Part shown: positions 13,301 through 24,060 of the stretch, piece by piece
How positions within the stretch are numbered: the first letter of the stretch is position 1
Layout: every line of letters starts with the position of its first letter
Assembly: GCF_022458985.1 (NCBI RefSeq)
Contig: NC_061776.1
Location: 11,984,591-12,048,590 of the forward strand
Source: Mugil cephalus
Lineage: Eukaryota; Chordata; Actinopteri; Mugiliformes; Mugilidae
Reading direction: 5' to 3'
DNA: 64,000 nucleotides
Notes under the pieces: model-generated
Seen by the model: only the letters and a program-made list of their open reading frames with translations
Told to the model about the DNA's origin: nothing
Databases searched by the model: none
Program-made: the position numbers and the translations under genes

Positions 13301-16300
13301 GGACGCTGACGGAGTCGCTGCCCGGCTGTCGAGGAGAAAGATGAAGAGTAAAATCCAATTTCAAGGAGCAGAACCAAGAACACATTTTACGGACGATGTT
13401 AAAAATGAAGCGAGGCCCGTTTATGAAAGAATATTTGTTTTGAAGGCGACCTCGGGGTGCGTTAGACACAGAGGGGTACGAGGCAGAAGCACAAGAGGAA
13501 CCAGAAAAACCGCGATGTTCAGCTCGTTTGCCGGCGCAAAGCCAGCACCCGCCGAGCAGCTGTCACCTTAAGGTCTCACACGTCTGCTCAAACCCAGGAT
13601 GAATAAATTCATATAGCATAAATATTGATTGAAACGAGGTTTTTAGAGTCAAAGCAAACAAGAGAAGTGGATAAGGGGTTTGTGAATAGAGACAGAAATG
13701 AGAAATCACTCTGTTTAGATGATTAGACACTTTGGAAAAAAAAAAAAAAGGAAATTAATTAAACTCCATAGGAAAAAGAAGTGGTTTGTGCCTCTAAAGG
13801 CTGATGTGCCAGTATCTACGAAATTAATAACCAGTGACATGATTTACAAAAAGAAATTAAGTCATTTATTGTCAAAAATCAATTAAATACAGCTGCAAAA
13901 TTGGATTTGTGCATCCGTGCGACCAGAAAGATCAACTGCAATTAATTGGACCTTTCATTTTTATTCACATATACACACACTATGCAATTCAAATATAATA
14001 CTATACTACTATATATATATATATTACCCAGCATCCAGACAAACAGACAGCTGACAGTTTGATGTAGAAAAATCACAATAAAAGAAAATACCTGGTGATT
14101 CTGTGTTGCCTCATAAGCAAAAAAACGCCTCTTTACCATATTTCTGAAAAACCTTTTACAGACATCACAAGCCATATTTGCAACAAAATGGTGATTTGTG
14201 TACCTGTGAACTGAGCTGGCTTTTGATCCAGTTGAAGTAGTAGTTGAGATCGCTTCCCTCCATCAGGTCCCGGCCCCAGGCAGCCAGCTTAGCGATGATC
14301 CTCGCTGCCTAATAAAACAGAGGGGGGGACATTTTACATTCAGATTGCTTTAGCGTCCGTCTGCGAGGAACAGCAACAGACGTTTACAGCAAACCATCAA
14401 TAAAACCAGCGAGTGACCAACTACATATATTTATTACTTGCTTTATGGTACTTGTATGGATTTTTGTGTGTAAAATAGGGCAGTAACAATGACAGATAGC
14501 TGACAGCTCACTGCGGAGTCTGCTGCTTTGTTTGAGAGGGAGGGACACGATGAAAAGTCTAAGAAGAGCTAAAGGGAGTCGGGGTGAAAGCTGAGCCCAT
14601 CCAGATCCTTATATTTCAAGCACCTTTCTCAGAAACTTAACACGGACCACGCTCTACAAGTTCACAAAATGACTGACGGATATCTCATAAACAATTTGAG
14701 CTCGGTAAGTGCGCACTGTGTCCCGATTCAGACGCGTCCTCCAATTTCCTCCTCGCCGGGAGAGGATGGGCAGAAACATTGAAGCTGTAATTTAAAAGCA
14801 AGACTCAGCATGAATTCTGACTTAAGTGCCGTGTCACAGACTTGGGGTCACATTATGGCCACCTGCTGGATGCCATCTGGCTGGTATTACTGCTCGAGTT
14901 GTCTGCGTCCCAGCGTAGTTTGTTGTTAGGCGGCCATTTCTTATTTGAAAAGGGCAGACGGGAGAAGTCATTACATTAATTGCCCATTAGAGGAGAAAGA
15001 GGAAGGTTGCTTTGTGAGGAATTATTAATGCCCTGCTATGATTAGAAGGAGAGATATCTGTGAAAGATTCATGACTTTTTAACAGGCTACACCATCTTAG
15101 ATGTGACTTTGAAAAGTCTATTCAGTGCACTTTGATGCAGCTAGATTATCTTGTGTCCTCCTCTAAAAGCACCGCTCTCTATTTCCACCGTCCACAGCCC
15201 ACTGTGAACAAGCCCCTCACGACAAACATGCACCAACACGTCTAATGTCGCATTGGCAGCTTGGATTGTGACTGGTCCTGCTTTAGTAAACTCTCTTAAC
15301 TCACCATGTGGACAGTAAAGAGGTCCTGACGATTCAGCATTGGGAGGAAGTAGGACCAGGCGGTGTTCTTAGTCTTTTTGGCGTAGTCAAAGAAGATGTT
15401 CACCCTCTGATGATTCTCCTGAGGGACATTTGACAAAAAAGTCTTTTGTGAGCTCTTGGAAAGCAAACTGACAGCCTATGCACAGATCCGCCAATGAGTC
15501 AAGAGGTAAGAAGAGTCGCAACAAAGTCCGACGACATCAAGATTAAAGGTGCAATCAATCAACGAAACGTCTGCTGGCACCAGTGTGTAAGTTCTGGTGT
15601 TGTGTTTTCTCCCAGAGCAGCAGTGTAGCTTTTTAAAAGTGAAGGGAGCTTTTACATTTGTTCGACAGACGTACGATCTTATGCGCTCTGGAAGATGAGC
15701 GTTAACAGATTGTTACGACATTTTTAAACTGCACACTCATCAATTCGGCTTTTTATCAGTTAGTTGAACAGTGTTTTGTGAAAACGCAGTCAGTGGTTGA
15801 GATAATTGTTTTAGGATACTGAATTATTTCCCACCAGTATAATCTTTTTTAAGACTAAGAGTGTGTATGATTCGTACTAATTTATTAATTCACAGCAAAC
15901 AAAAGTAAGTCACAACTTGTTACATGTAAAACTCAAGTGTATTAATCACTAAACCAAACCTTCAGCTGTGTGTGAAACAAAAGCACACTTAAAAGCTTTA
16001 ATATTTTCTTTAAATCGTTGACATTGGCCAAGTCTTTGAATGCACGCAAGACATAAATCAATTGTCTTTCACAGTAAAGCTAAACATTGTGTTATTCAAA
16101 GTGTTCAAGCCTTCAAATATTGTTCCTATTACCTTCTAAAAATGTCTGTACTTTATATGCATGCCCCATTTGGCCAAAGCCAGTGGTTCTGTCTGTTTAC
16201 CTGCAGAGTGTCATCAATCAGAGTCAGGATGTACTGGACTGTCTGTTCCTTGGAGATGTGAGCCATCAGGTTCAGGAATGTCTTTGCGCACTGAGGAACA

Positions 16301-17574
16301 ACAACAACAACAACAACAAATAGCACACACATGTATCTCTTGGTAAACTGAACAAAATGTCTTTGTCATTGAAAAGAGCCCAGATGAGGTCGTATAAATG
16401 CAAGACGGTGAGTCTGAAGTTAGGTTTACAGGAATTGATTTCACAATTAATAGTGGTGTTAAAGCTTCAGGGGGATTCAGAGCAACAAAAACGGCACAAG
16501 ATGCTGCACATGATGATTACATGTTTAACTTGTTAATTGTATTTGTATCAGGTGCCCATCAGTCCATAAATTGTAGGTTTAAAACAAACTGCCGAAAAAC
16601 TTAAGCCTTCCGTGCGTTGAATAAATACATTGAATCACTGAGAGTGTAAAATGATTTTATACCTGATGCCCTTCGTTAGTCAGAATGACCTGCTTCTCCT
16701 CAGTGTTGGCCACCTCAAACTTCTTGATGAACTCACAGTCCTCTGCTGAGATCATCTGACTCCTACAAGACAATCAAGACAGACATTTTAGTAAAATACA
16801 ACCACTGGAGTGGAGGCTTTGCTTTGCTACTGACATGCTTCAAATTCACCTAGACATACCACATGTTTGAGTCAAGACAAAAAACAACACTGAATACGGA
16901 GGTAGTCAGTTACAAAAAAGCAAGCTTACATTAAATCTGCACTTTTTAAATCCAGAATTAAATCAGATGACTTTTTTTTTAAGCATATAAACGGTATTGG
17001 AACAGGCACATTAAAACAGGAAGTGGAACTCAAGACAGTGAATCACGATGCAGGAACTAGAGCGGAGCTGGTGGATTACCACAGTGCGCAACTATTACGA
17101 TAATGTATTCTGAGAAGTAGATATAAGGAGAGTTTCAATACAATATTGCAACAAAATACAAAAAAAATATGCAGCTTATTTAGATAAATGTCGGCTATTA
17201 TGCTGTACCAAACCGAGCACTGACAACTCATTTGAAGCAGAAGTGTATACAGTGGACAATACACTAGAATATGATGCGTTTAAATACAAAACAGTTTTCC
17301 ACAACATCATTAATAATAAAACGAGAACAACTTTGTGGAGCAGGTTATCAAAAACTGAAAATTTTACAAGTTTCGTACATGTAAAATCCACAGCAAAGCT
17401 ATTGAGGTAACACTGCACGAGATCATAGAGGTGCATGTTAACTTGATGGGCTGTTGTAACATGAACTTACTGGAGATAGGACTGCCAGTTGACCAGATTG
17501 GCCCGAACCTCTGCAGCCTTTGCAGCAATGATGTTGGTGGGGACTGCAGCGTCCACAGCCCCGCGGATGTCCAT
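2611..17574 (-). CDS. atp6v1h: V-type proton ATPase subunit H (V1 sector), 3'-incomplete
   Basis: Subunit H of the V1 sector of the vacuolar H+-ATPase. It is an armadillo/HEAT-like helical protein that couples V1 to Vo and restrains ATP hydrolysis in free V1. Coding exons in transcript order on the minus strand: 17471-17574, 16663-16762, 16201-16290, 15305-15418, 14204-14308, 13107-13160, 12056-12153, 10389-10581, 6314-6492, 5927-6052, 4090-4191, 2611-2724. All introns are GT-AG and phases agree at every junction, giving 459 codons plus two bases. Translation starts [19 protein letters not shown] and reaches KLMVHNW, colinear with human ATP6V1H (483 aa). The human N-terminal MTK is missing because no ATG lies upstream in frame. 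The last exon (human EYLGKQLQ... tail) was not found to the left and probably lies outside the window. Identification is secure; individual boundaries are read by eye. Confidence 0.95.
7323..7802 (+). mobile_element. MITE-like non-autonomous DNA element (about 480 bp)
   Basis: The left end reads ACCGATCAGCCACAACATTA and the right end, reverse-complemented, reads ACACTGATCAGGCATAACAT, giving imperfect terminal inverted repeats of about 28 bp. Internal segments match the copy at 33411-33671 in the opposite orientation. There is no credible transposase ORF. It lies in an atp6v1h intron between the exons at 10.4 kb and 6.4 kb. This end sequence is widespread in teleost genomes; the superfamily is not assigned here. 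Confidence 0.75.
10315..10360. repeat. (CA)n microsatellite
   Basis: An uninterrupted CA dinucleotide run of roughly 22 units lies about 30 bp downstream, in transcript sense, of the atp6v1h exon at 10389-10581. Similar short CA or TG runs occur near 25238-25257 and 34571. Confidence 0.95.
11493..12011. repeat. GAA-rich minisatellite with AATAACC punctuation
   Basis: About 520 bp of purine-rich repeat: variable blocks of GAA/AGA triplets punctuated by AATAACCAG. In the atp6v1h transcript it is an extended pyrimidine tract that begins about 44 nt after the donor of the exon at 12056-12153. It creates a spurious minus-strand poly-Leu/Val/Ile ORF. Confidence 0.95.
13107..13160 (-). other. atp6v1h: 54-nt in-phase cassette exon of atp6v1h
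   Basis: This small exon has an acceptor (CATTAG) and a donor (GTGAGT), starts and ends in phase 0, and encodes exactly 18 residues, about residues 172-189. They contain ETGAGT and SPSE, matching the 18-residue human segment that contains VETGT and SSSD. In mammals this segment distinguishes the long and short (SFD alpha/beta) forms of subunit H. Because both flanking introns are phase 0, skipping keeps the frame. Inclusion or skipping in this fish is inference. Confidence 0.85.
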
Positions 17575-17588
17575 CTTGTGATATGTCC
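17471..17588 (-). other. atp6v1h: atp6v1h exon carrying the start codon
   Basis: The exon begins after an AG at 17589-17590 and has 14 nt of 5' UTR before the ATG at 17574-17572. It ends at a strong GTAAGT donor in phase 2. The acceptor has only a modest pyrimidine tract, so the 5' edge is less certain than the donor. Confidence 0.7.
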
Positions 17589-18738
17589 CTTACAGTATAT
17601 TATTGGAGGAAAAAAAAATCCAACACCACCTGGATGGAGACAGAATTCATTTCAGAACAGTGACACAACACCGGAGGCAAAAAATGACATGGCATTTACT
17701 CCAATCTGAAAACCACCAACTACAAACAACAGTAAAATGAAGTAAATGAAAGTATAAATGATAGTTAAATATTATTTGACTGCAGCGAAAGACAGAAAAG
17801 CAAGTTTTGAGATTTGGGAGATTTAGACATTACTACTATCAATGGTCGTGACTAGTTGTACCAAAAATGCCCGATGTCTGTCCTACATTTTAATGTAAAT
17901 AGCTGTAAATAAATTTGTTGTTTGCTAAATTTGTGCTTTTTCCAGTTCTGATTTTATGGATTTATTGTAGTTTTAGGTCCAGTGTGTTAATGCAATATGT
18001 TAAAATAAATAAAAAATAATAATAAATGTAAAGTCACACAGGTGAGGTTGTGCTGTAAAGAATGAAACCAAACAACGCAGCAAGGTGAACAGTTTTTCAG
18101 ATTAAAAGGTAAAACCAAAAATAAGCCATGTATTGTGGACTGAAGGGTTATTAACTAGGATGGTTGGCTGTTTACACTTGATGAGCCGAGAACAAAGCTT
18201 ATTACAAATGGACATATGAGCTACAAATACTACCAATCAATAACTGTAATAATAGTTCTCCGTGTGGGGACATTTTTAGCCAAAACTTTAATTCTGACAC
18301 AAGCTAAATACACCTCTGCCAGCTAGCAACAGCAGCTAATGCTAGCTAACGAGCACAACCAATGTCACGACAAGTCACGACAGGAGAATTCGTGTAAAGC
18401 ATCGCAGTAAACATCCTGTCACACTAAACCACGTTAAAGCTACAGACAGATGTGATTTATACGATTTAAACTGACATACTATAACGTCAACAGCCGCACA
18501 AACACCGGTAGCTGAGAGAGGCTAGTCAGCAGCCAGTAGCGAAATCAGCTGATAATGCTAGGCTAAGCTAGGCTAGCCGTGCTAATGTTCCTTCTGTAAC
18601 TGGCCCGAAAAGACAATAATAACTGCTACTCGCGTGCTAACGTCTAAGACACAGCATATATATTTGAGAAAATATGTATCTGCTAGATTTGAATCTTAAT
18701 GACAACAAATAGCGGAGTCAAGTGTTTGAGTTACTCAC

Positions 18739-18790
18739 CAGATCCTGGTTCAGTGAAGAGCAGCAGACTGAGTCTGACTACAACACGGCG
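18739..18790 (-). promoter_or_regulatory. atp6v1h: atp6v1h 5' non-coding exon and core promoter
   Basis: A consensus donor GTGAGTAA on the minus strand (18731-18738) ends a short exon without a start codon, which would splice to the coding exon at 17588. The sequence just upstream (18791-18817) carries two E-boxes, so transcription probably starts between about 18745 and 18790. The exact start site is inferred. Confidence 0.55.
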
Positions 18791-18817
18791 TCATGTGACA
18801 GTCAGTCACATGAGTCA
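18791..18817. promoter_or_regulatory. Paired CLEAR/M-box E-boxes plus AP-1-like site
   Basis: TCATGTGA at 18791-18798 and its reverse complement TCACATGA at 18806-18813 are separated by seven bases. The second overlaps an AP-1 consensus TGAGTCA at 18811-18817. These E-boxes fit the MITF/TFE M-box and are one base from the CLEAR element core (TCACGTGA) through which TFEB/TFE3 control lysosomal and V-ATPase genes. They sit immediately upstream of the inferred atp6v1h first exon. Function is inferred from position and family knowledge. Confidence 0.6.
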
Positions 18818-18888
18818 ACCTCAGTCCGCAGCACAAGATACGTGTTTTTCTTTTTTTTTTTTTCACTTCCAAATGACAGAAATTACTG

Positions 18889-19620
18889 AAGAGCATTAGG
18901 GCCACCCGTTAGCAAAATGAGAGGAATTCGCCGAAATGTCAAGAATAAAGTTGAGAAAAAGTTTTAGTAGCTGAGCTTTTGATACTATGACAACATATGG
19001 AAGAGTATTAGGGCCACACATGAGAAAAAATGTGAGAGTTAGATTTAATTTTCCGTATGCACTTCGAGAAAAAAGTCGAATACAGTAGAAAGTCAAAATA
19101 CATTGTCCAGAATAAAGTTGAAATATAATGTCGAGAATGAAGTTAAAATATAAGTTCAGAATAAAGTCTAAATATGCTGTCAACAATAAGTCAAATACAA
19201 AATGAAGTCAAAATACAATGTAGAGAATAAAGTCGATCTTTTGAAACCAATGAAAGAGTATCAGGGCCAATGCATGAGGGAAAAAAAGAGGTAGATTTAT
19301 TTTTTCATTATGCACTTCGACAAAAAAGTCGAAATGTTGATAAAAAAAAAGTCGAATACAGTATAAAGTCAAAATACATTGTCCAGAATAAAGTCGAAAT
19401 ATAATGTTGAGAAAACAGTTGAATACAGAGTGAAGTTAAAATTCAGTGTCAAAATATAATGTGGAGAATAAAGTCGACCTTTTGAGACTATAACAGCCTT
19501 TGTAAGAATATTAGGGCCATGCATGAGAAAAGAAATGCCAGGAAGTAGATTTTATTCATCATGCACTTTGAGAGAAAAGTTGAAACATCGAGAAAAAAAA
19601 AGTCAAAATGTCAAGAAATT
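18889..19620. repeat. Nested tandem repeat, period about 250 bp
   Basis: A landmark of the form AGAGTATTAGGGCCA recurs near 19002, 19255 and 19505, about 250-253 bp apart, with a truncated copy at 18889. Each large unit is itself built of short degenerate repeats around GAGAATAAAGTCGAAAT and GTCAAAATACA. The array starts just upstream of the atp6v1h promoter and ends in unique sequence. No coding potential. Confidence 0.8.
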
Positions 19621-19624
19621 GTGT

Positions 19625-20590
19625 GAGTTGTGCAGGACAAATAAAGCATCATGTAAATCTGTAAATATAGTTTGCTCATTCAGATTTATTGTTATTGTTT
19701 TCAGTCCCCTCATGTTTCTAACTGTAGCTTGTGGGATGAATAAAAGCTAAATGAATATATTGTCTCATGATGAGGGTCTCGAGGGTTACTGCAATAAAAT
19801 GTGTCAATTAATCTAAAAAACAAGGAGACTGTCCACAACATTTCTGTTGAAGCATGGATAGGAAGTCGAATAGCCATTAAAAACAAAATAAAACCTCCAA
19901 AGAAAAGCAAGGATAGACTAAATGAAAGCTGTGATAGTTCCCCCTCCAGTAACAGCTAAAATATCCTGAAGAGCTACAAAATGACAACCCATCAGCATGT
20001 GACTCCCGCCTATCGGTTACAATCAGCTTTTGTTATCAGTCGACGCTGTGCTTGAACTCCGTGGCTCTGTGAGGATGACAGAGAGCTGGAGTCAGTTGAT
20101 TGCTCACACTGAAGAGCTTTGATCAGTGTTTATCTGCCTGTAACGAGCCACACGACCAAATACAACATGCCGGCATCTCCTCGGTAAGGAAAATAACTCT
20201 TGCACCAAACTTGCCACCACAGTGTACGTGCATATTAATGGTGAGGCACGTACATCAGGGCCATATGTTCCCTCTACTACCAACGTTATTTAATCCGTTG
20301 TATTACAAAGGGGTTCATCAAGGAGCAATTACAGTCACAAATGATTCCACGCCTGTCACTAGTCTTCCTCTCTGTCCATCTAACTCAGACACTAAAACCT
20401 CCAGGCTTAATCTGGCCTAAGCTGGTGAGACGCAGTAAAGCAGAGAGGAATCAGGATTGCATCGAGTGGGAACATTGTCCTAATCCCCTTCTGCCCTCTC
20501 CTTTGTAAACAGTCTGCTCTTCGTCAGGGTCACTGATGCTCGTTCCCCCTCTCTCGCCCTCACTCCGCCGCGATGTGCTTCAGGGGAAAA
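19625..20590. other. Intergenic/upstream region, no gene recognised
   Basis: This stretch separates the tandem repeat from the candidate rgs20 first exon. It is mixed-composition DNA with no ORF of protein-like quality. The last 100 bp become GC-richer and contain several CpGs, consistent with a promoter for the exon that follows, but no TATA box is obvious. Confidence 0.5.
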
Positions 20591-20679
20591 CCTAGAGGAA
20601 CGGAGCAAGACGCACGGATTTCTCATGGTCTCCGCCGGACTCGAGCCTCACGTGGCGAGTGAGGCCTCATGGTCGTAGC

Positions 20680-20868
20680 ATGCCATGCGCTAGAGCGGTG
20701 AAGCAGTGGGAGATCAGGCCCACGTCTGCTCGGCGGGGGATCAGGCGCGCCAAGGCCCTGATGTGGCAGCGGATACGGAGTCTGGCCCGGGCCTGCCAGC
20801 ATGGTGCAGGGTACTCAGTTGACTACAACGACCCGGACCGAGAGGAGCAGGAGATGGTGTGCCTTGAG
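20680..20868 (+). CDS. Candidate alternative N-terminal exon of rgs20
   Basis: An ATG at 20680 opens 63 codons (MPCARAVKQWEIRPTSARRG ... EEQEMVCLE) ending exactly at a consensus donor GAG|GTACGG in phase 0. The acceptor at 28158 opens with CCC ATG GGA, so joining the two keeps the frame into MGSERMEMRKRQ. Mammalian RGS20 has alternative N-termini that splice in just before QMGSERMEMRK, the same arrangement. The peptide is basic at first (several Arg), then acidic, with no motif I recognise. A short upstream ORF begins with an ATG at 20625. It could instead belong to an unrelated gene or be chance; the GC-rich context and clean donor favour a real exon. Confidence 0.35.
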
Positions 20869-22079
20869 GTACGGACGTGTAGTATTTTCAATAGCCACTT
20901 TACCCTAAACTTACCACTGATAATTACTTTGAAGCTATTCTGAATTAAGAAAATACAGTCACTATCCAGGTTAGTAAAATCTAACTAGCTAATCATTTTT
21001 GTTGTTGCTGTAATTAGCTGCTACAGATCAATATTAAAAGCCTAATTTAAATTGTGGAGGAATCGGTAATATAACATGCCTCTATATCCTTCAGGTAACG
21101 TTCTCATGCAGAAAATTCAAACATCCTCCATATTTAGTTTTGTTGTTGTTGTTGTTGTCATTGCAGCTATAGCAGATCTCTCGTCTTAGCATCAGTAGCC
21201 CTTTTTGCACTATTTAGGGACGCACTTCCCGTCTGAACGAGGCTTAAGAAGATTAAAAGAAGAAAATAGTGTGCCTTGAAATAGTGTGATACAAGTCATC
21301 ACACATTCAAGCAAAGTCTGACACACGGGCGGGCAAAAAATGCATCCAGCGTTAACACCCGGGTGTAATATTCAATAAGAGGGAGCTAAGTGCTGTGAAT
21401 GCAGACGGACTTAGAGCATGGTTTATCTTGGAGTTTGGCAACAGAGCCATTCCCGGTAACTGGATAAATAAAGATTTCCAGTGGCTTTATGTAGTAAGGA
21501 GAGCTACGTTACTATTCACAGAGAGGAAGGGATTGTGAGGGTGGAAAGGGAGGAGCTACTTCGAGAACTGAGCGGGAGTCATTTCAGGTCATTTTACGTT
21601 ACAGACGGCTCTCCCGTGGCTAGGATCCTCAGAGGAGTAAAAACAAAAACAGACACATCTTGAACACTGATGAACTTTTTTTTTTAATCCACTATCGAAA
21701 CACACACAAACACATATACAGTACATACCACAGTTAAATGATGGGACACCACTATTTTTTCTCCTGTTGACTTCCATGTCTTTTTATGTTGCAGAGCTCA
21801 TTCTCATTCCCATCTTCTGTAACTATTTGTCCTCTAGAGGGTTATTGCAGAGCAAACAAGTGTATATATATATATACATATATTCTCTGAAAGCACCATT
21901 TTTTTTCTATTTGGATTCTGCTATCTCTTTGATGGATTTTTTTTTGTTCCTGCAGTTTAAGACCTGCATCACTTCCTCTGATAGCTCTTAAGAAATATCT
22001 CAATATGTCTGCAAAGATTCTCAGTCATGATACAAAAAAACAAACAAACAACACAGCTAAAACAAAGACAAGTGGAAAT

Positions 22080-22352
22080 GTTGGAGTTTTCTTGAGGTCA
22101 CTCAAGCACACTCGAAACTCACACGACTAGGGTCCGTTAATGACCCAAACCTCACCTGCCTTAACGAGTCCTTACAGTTACTACCAATTGTCAGGACGCG
22201 GTTTAATTGCAGCTGAGTTCTGGGTCGTTAACAGACCCCAGTCAGGTAAGTGCCAGGTTTTAACACCCACAGATGTTCCTGATAAAAACCTAAATTCCAT
22301 CATTAAGAGCTGAAGAGGATGAGGGGTGAATTTTCTTCAAGAAAACTCCAAC
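22080..22352. mobile_element. Foldback/MITE-like element with perfect 16-bp inverted ends
   Basis: GTTGGAGTTTTCTTGA at 22080-22095 and its exact reverse complement TCAAGAAAACTCCAAC at 22337-22352 bound 273 bp. Inside are two GGGTC(C)GTTAA palindromic motifs (near 22130 and 22216). No ORF. No convincing target-site duplication was seen. It may be a MITE or a structured conserved element. Confidence 0.6.
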
Positions 22353-23829
22353 AAGTCCGGTTGCTTTTGTTTCAGCCTAAATGTCACCTGCTGACTTTTT
22401 ACCTGCTTCACTGTCCAGGAAATACTGAAATAATGTCATTACATTTAGTGCTTCTACTGCAAGGCAGCTACATAGTAGTGAAAAGCTGAAATCCTTCAAC
22501 GTTCCCTCCAATGTTGAAGTGAATACCCTCATAGTTTAACTGAAAGCTAAAGCTACAGCTAAAATGACAAAATCTGTCAGTATCCAGAAATATATGAATT
22601 GTAGTACATGCAAAAAGACAAAAAAATATATGTATATTACAGCTATGCATGCAGCTATGCTTGGATGCTACAGTCTGTAGCATCCAAGTTCATAAAAACC
22701 CTTTTCACTGCACATTTTAAATGATATAGGAGGTAAAACACAGGTGTAAATGAGGCCCTGCACCACACAGGTGTTTTCATCTATTCTGACTCATGAAAGC
22801 TCTAGTGAGTTTGATTTTTAGTTTATAACTTTGTGAAATTATCAGTCTCTCATTCTCGAGAGCCAGCAGGAATGACTAAAATGTTAGTTGTGAAACGAAA
22901 GCGTCAGGGAGCTGTCTGTCTTTTGCAGCGAGCAACAAAATGCCCCCAGCCATAACCGAACCAGGAACATTAGAATTACACGCTCAGACCTCTAGACAAC
23001 CGAGTGATAATGATTCACATCGAGCTATTAACATCGGGCAGCTAATGTGACTGGCCGTGCAGTCAGTTTACGCTTGTTGTGTACCCCCTTTTATCCTCTG
23101 TAGGTATGCACCTATTTTTCTATGATACAAATGACACGGCTTTATCATAAGCAGGCACAGTTTCAAAGGGTGTACAATAAATCACTGGGTCTGCTCAGTT
23201 CAGCTCGAATTGTTATGGTCGGAATGAATTGCTATCACAGAGTCCAGACGCAATTACGGAAATGATAATTGGCATGTCCCGAAAACGATGGGGCCTCATA
23301 ACCTTCATTTCAGACAGAGCAAAGAGAGACCTTCTTCAACTTAGCGGATGGCCTTAGTACCTCTTTTACAAATCAAGAAAGACTCTGTATTGTCCGTGTG
23401 CATATTTGCGAGCACTCTTCACCATTTCAAGTCTGGGCCATTTGATTAATGTTTATATATTTCTATCACAAAACGGCGTCAGGAGCTTTTGTATCGTGCA
23501 GGATGCACCCTCAGTCCTTAGACACCGAATTCTGATAATAAAAGCTCCACTTAGAAAACCTTTCGAGGGGAAAAAACAGATGAAAGAACCTCCGGGAAGA
23601 GCGATTACGGAGGGATCCGAGAAGGACAAACCTACAAATAACGTAACAGATTTACAATAGACACCATCAAGGTGATAAAAGTACAGAATGTACCATAAAT
23701 TTATGGCGTGGGAGGACTTGAAGTGATTTCCTACTGAACACACCAGGAAGTAGCAAAGATGCAGCATCAGCTTATCCTCCGTCTACTTGCCCACATCTTG
23801 GGCTGAGTCAGATTTAATTATTAATCCAT

Positions 23830-24060
23830 TTCAGAATCAGAATTGATTTTCTTTGACCGTGTATGCACACATGCAGGAAATTGGTTATATGTTGCTCTCA
23901 GTGTACTTGAATATGATATAGGTACGTATAAATAGGATGTAAAGCATAAAGATGAGTGCGCAGGACTGAGAAAATATATGAATATATACAGCACGCATAC
24001 ATAAACTGTGAGAAGAGCATGTAATATATAATCTGTTGTAGAGGCAGCTATACCTCTACA
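23830..24060. repeat. Probable LINE 3'-tail-like repeat
   Basis: The sequence around TTTCAGAATCAGAATTGATT, followed by a CACACATGCAGGAAATTGG stretch, resembles a very common teleost interspersed repeat, recognised from memory. The boundaries are approximate and there is no ORF. Confidence 0.4.
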
